The position numbers and the translations under genes were made by a program. Source: an uncultured Lachnospiraceae bacterium (lineage in GTDB: Bacteria; Bacillota_A; Clostridia; Lachnospirales; Lachnospiraceae). From it: DNA of 7,236 nt. Under the pieces are notes generated by a model, which had not been told where the DNA came from, made no database searches, and saw only the letters and a list, made by a program, of their open reading frames with translations. Below are positions 6,071 to 7,236 of this stretch, in pieces. The stretch's first letter is position 1. The number at the start of each line of letters is the position of its first letter. Location of the stretch: positions 1 through 7,236 of the forward strand of contig CADBME010000223.1 of assembly GCA_902795715.1 (NCBI GenBank), read 5' to 3'.

Positions 6071-6886
6071 ATGGTGCGAATATTGATTGCCGAAGATGAA
6101 TATCTGGAACTAAGTATGCTTAGCAAAATACTAAAAAGGCATTTTGAACATATTGCTGATATCAGAACGGTCGATAATGGTTTAGATGCATTGAGTACTG
6201 CTGATATCTGGAAAGCAGATGTTGTTCTCCTGGATATCGAAATGCCTGGGCTTAACGGGATTGAGGCAGCAAAAAGTCTCCTAAAAAGCAACCCTCATAC
6301 AAAAGTTATATTCATTACAGCGTATGAACGCTTTGATTATGCTCAAGAAGCAGTGAAACTACATGCTAATGACTTTCTTCTGAAACCTGTCGATGATTCG
6401 GCTCTAATTGAAGTGGTTGGTAAAACAATTTCTGAAGTTGTTTCCGAGCATAATGATTCTGTAGTTTCATCTGTAGAAGGTCAACAAAAAACAGATGAAA
6501 ATAACAAATCAGCTTCTAAAGCTTTTCATTACATCACTCGAGTTTTAAATTATATAAACCGGAATTACATGTATGATATTTCTCTTGAAAGCCTCAGCAA
6601 TGCTCTAAAATTGAGCCCTGCATATTTATCAAGAATTTTCCATCAGAATTTTGGGACCGGAGTAATTGACTATATAAATACTGTCCGAATTGAAAAGGCG
6701 AAAAGCTTACTTGAAGATCCTTCAAAAAGCACCAGGGAGATTGCGGAAGCTGTAGGATACCAATCAGCCAGTTATTTTTCTAAAATATTTAAGCAGCGAA
6801 CAAATCTTACACCTACAGAGTATCGACTTAACAATGTCAAAAACACCGGTGTAAATCTGTCCGCCACCACATCAACAATGCTTTAA
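6071..6886 (+). CDS. YesN-like response regulator (REC-AraC)
   Basis: The 271-residue regulator has an N-terminal receiver domain (about 2-120) with acidic residues E8 and D9, phospho-acceptor D55 in LLDIEMPG, T83 and K105 (LLKPVDD). A low-complexity linker (about 122-150) joins it to an AraC/XylS DNA-binding domain (about 155-253). The two helix-turn-helix units are at SLESLSNALKLSPAYLSRIF (171-190) and STREIAEAVGYQSASYFSKI (220-239), followed by the family signature FKQRTNLTPTEYR (240-252). It is shorter than many YesN proteins, which carry a long middle segment. AAGGAG in the last codons of the kinase gene serves as its ribosome binding site, which couples the two. The probable target is the divergent dctP/cupin control region, including the GCAAAAAT repeats; this is inferred from linkage. 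No clear terminator follows directly before the convergent gene. Confidence 0.95.
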   Translation: MVRILIAEDEYLELSMLSKILKRHFEHIADIRTVDNGLDALSTADIWKADVVLLDIEMPGLNGIEAAKSLLKSNPHTKVIFITAYERFDYAQEAVKLHANDFLLKPVDDSALIEVVGKTISEVVSEHNDSVVSSVEGQQKTDENNKSASKAFHYITRVLNYINRNYMYDISLESLSNALKLSPAYLSRIFHQNFGTGVIDYINTVRIEKAKSLLEDPSKSTREIAEAVGYQSASYFSKIFKQRTNLTPTEYRLNNVKNTGVNLSATTSTML

Positions 6887-7033
6887 CATGAATCACATTA
6901 TTATATCTACTAACTCCTATAGAATCCCAGATCCAGGTTTCTGAAAAAGGGAATGATTAGGCACCACATAAGGCATTCACTTTTAAGACTATAGACGATT
7001 ATCATATACTATATTAAGTAAATCATAATAACT

Positions 7034-7069
7034 AAAAACCACGCCCCTGTCTCTCAGGGGCGTGGGTCT
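7034..7069 (-). terminator. Intrinsic terminator of the right-edge gene
   Basis: CCACGCCCCTG (7039-7049) and CAGGGGCGTGG (7055-7065) form a perfect 11-bp, GC-rich stem with a 5-nt loop. Read on the minus strand the stem is followed at once by TTTTTAG, a proper U-tract, 11-12 nt after the stop codon of the nucleotidyltransferase. Read on the plus strand it is followed by GTCTTTGCATTTT, so it may also stop transcripts of the regulator operon. Confidence 0.9.
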
Positions 7070-7076
7070 TTGCATT

Positions 7077-7236
7077 TTACAGATCACTGTACAGATCCGC
7101 TCTGTACACACCATTTTCAATCAGCTTCCGGAAGCTTTCTTCCACTCCTGCCTGGTCTTCTTTAAACGTCACACCAAACCAATGGTCATCTGTGGGCAGA
7201 ACTGTAAATTCCGTGCCTTCTTTCAGCATTCCGTCA
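7077..7236 (-). CDS. C-terminal end of a probable sugar-phosphate nucleotidyltransferase (5' part outside window)
   Basis: Only the last 52 complete codons and the stop are present, reading from the right edge to TAA at 7079-7077. The segment VLPTDDHWFGVTFKEDQ, then a helix and NGVYRADLYSDL at the end, closely resembles the C-terminus of clostridial NDP-sugar synthase-like nucleotidyltransferases, which typically end with a (D/E)-W-(F/Y)-GVT-(Y/F)-KED motif and a final G-Y-P-LW-type tail. Those proteins transfer NMP to a sugar 1-phosphate. Assignment is from memory of the family pattern and without the catalytic domain, so it is moderate. The gene runs convergent to the regulator operon, has its own terminator, and is richer in GC (about 47% by hand count) than the kinase and regulator genes, so it is probably unrelated resident chromosome. 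Confidence 0.6.
   Translation of the reverse strand, partial: DGMLKEGTEFTVLPTDDHWFGVTFKEDQAGVEESFRKLIENGVYRADLYSDL

Noticed and set aside
5630..6291. Minus-strand open frames opposite the kinase and regulator (5630-5884, 5656-6018, 6037-6291)
   Set aside because: All lie antisense to conserved kinase and receiver domains and look like shadow frames.
6887..7033. Gap after the response regulator, searched for a small gene, RNA or separate terminator
   Set aside because: It is AT-rich with no convincing open frame, ribosome binding site, tRNA shape or hairpin before the stem at 7039-7065.
1..7236. CRISPR arrays, insertion sequences, tRNA or rRNA genes, att sites
   Set aside because: No regularly spaced repeats, transposase-like proteins, terminal inverted repeats or structural RNA motifs were seen on either strand.

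Overview
This window looks like an accessory sugar-acid or amino-sugar uptake and catabolism locus from a low-to-moderate GC Firmicute, most likely in the class Clostridia (Lachnospiraceae-like). That placement is an inference from AAGGAGG-type ribosome binding sites, TTG starts, a YesM/YesN-type two-component pair and overall protein resemblance. No marker gene here fixes the taxon.

Layout: two divergent operons share a 211-bp control region (2730-2940). To the left, on the minus strand, is a three-gene TRAP transporter: dctP (secreted solute-binding protein), dctQ (small membrane subunit) and dctM (large permease, running off the window at base 1). To the right, on the plus strand, are a two-domain cupin protein, a NagB-like sugar-phosphate isomerase/deaminase paralogue, a YesM/LytS-type sensor histidine kinase and a short REC-AraC response regulator. 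A hairpin lies between the two enzyme genes and the two regulatory genes. Beyond the regulator, a convergent minus-strand gene enters from the right edge. It is the C-terminal end of a probable sugar-phosphate nucleotidyltransferase and is followed by a strong intrinsic terminator.

How the parts may work together (inference): DctP captures a carboxylate-bearing solute, judged from its conserved arginines, and DctQM imports it with a sodium gradient. The cupin and the NagB-like enzyme act on it or on a phosphorylated product. The kinase, which has a small extracytoplasmic helical sensor domain rather than a large Cache domain, signals through the AraC-type regulator to the divergent promoter region. 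That region holds a GCAAAAAT direct repeat at 21-bp pitch, placed as an AraC-type activator site would be. No kinase, aldolase or dehydrogenase for a full pathway is visible, so the substrate cannot be named; further genes may lie beyond base 1.

The most notable points are the cupin plus NagB-paralogue pair with altered active-site motifs, the direct-repeat operator, and a solute-binding protein with no lipobox in what looks like a Gram-positive genome.
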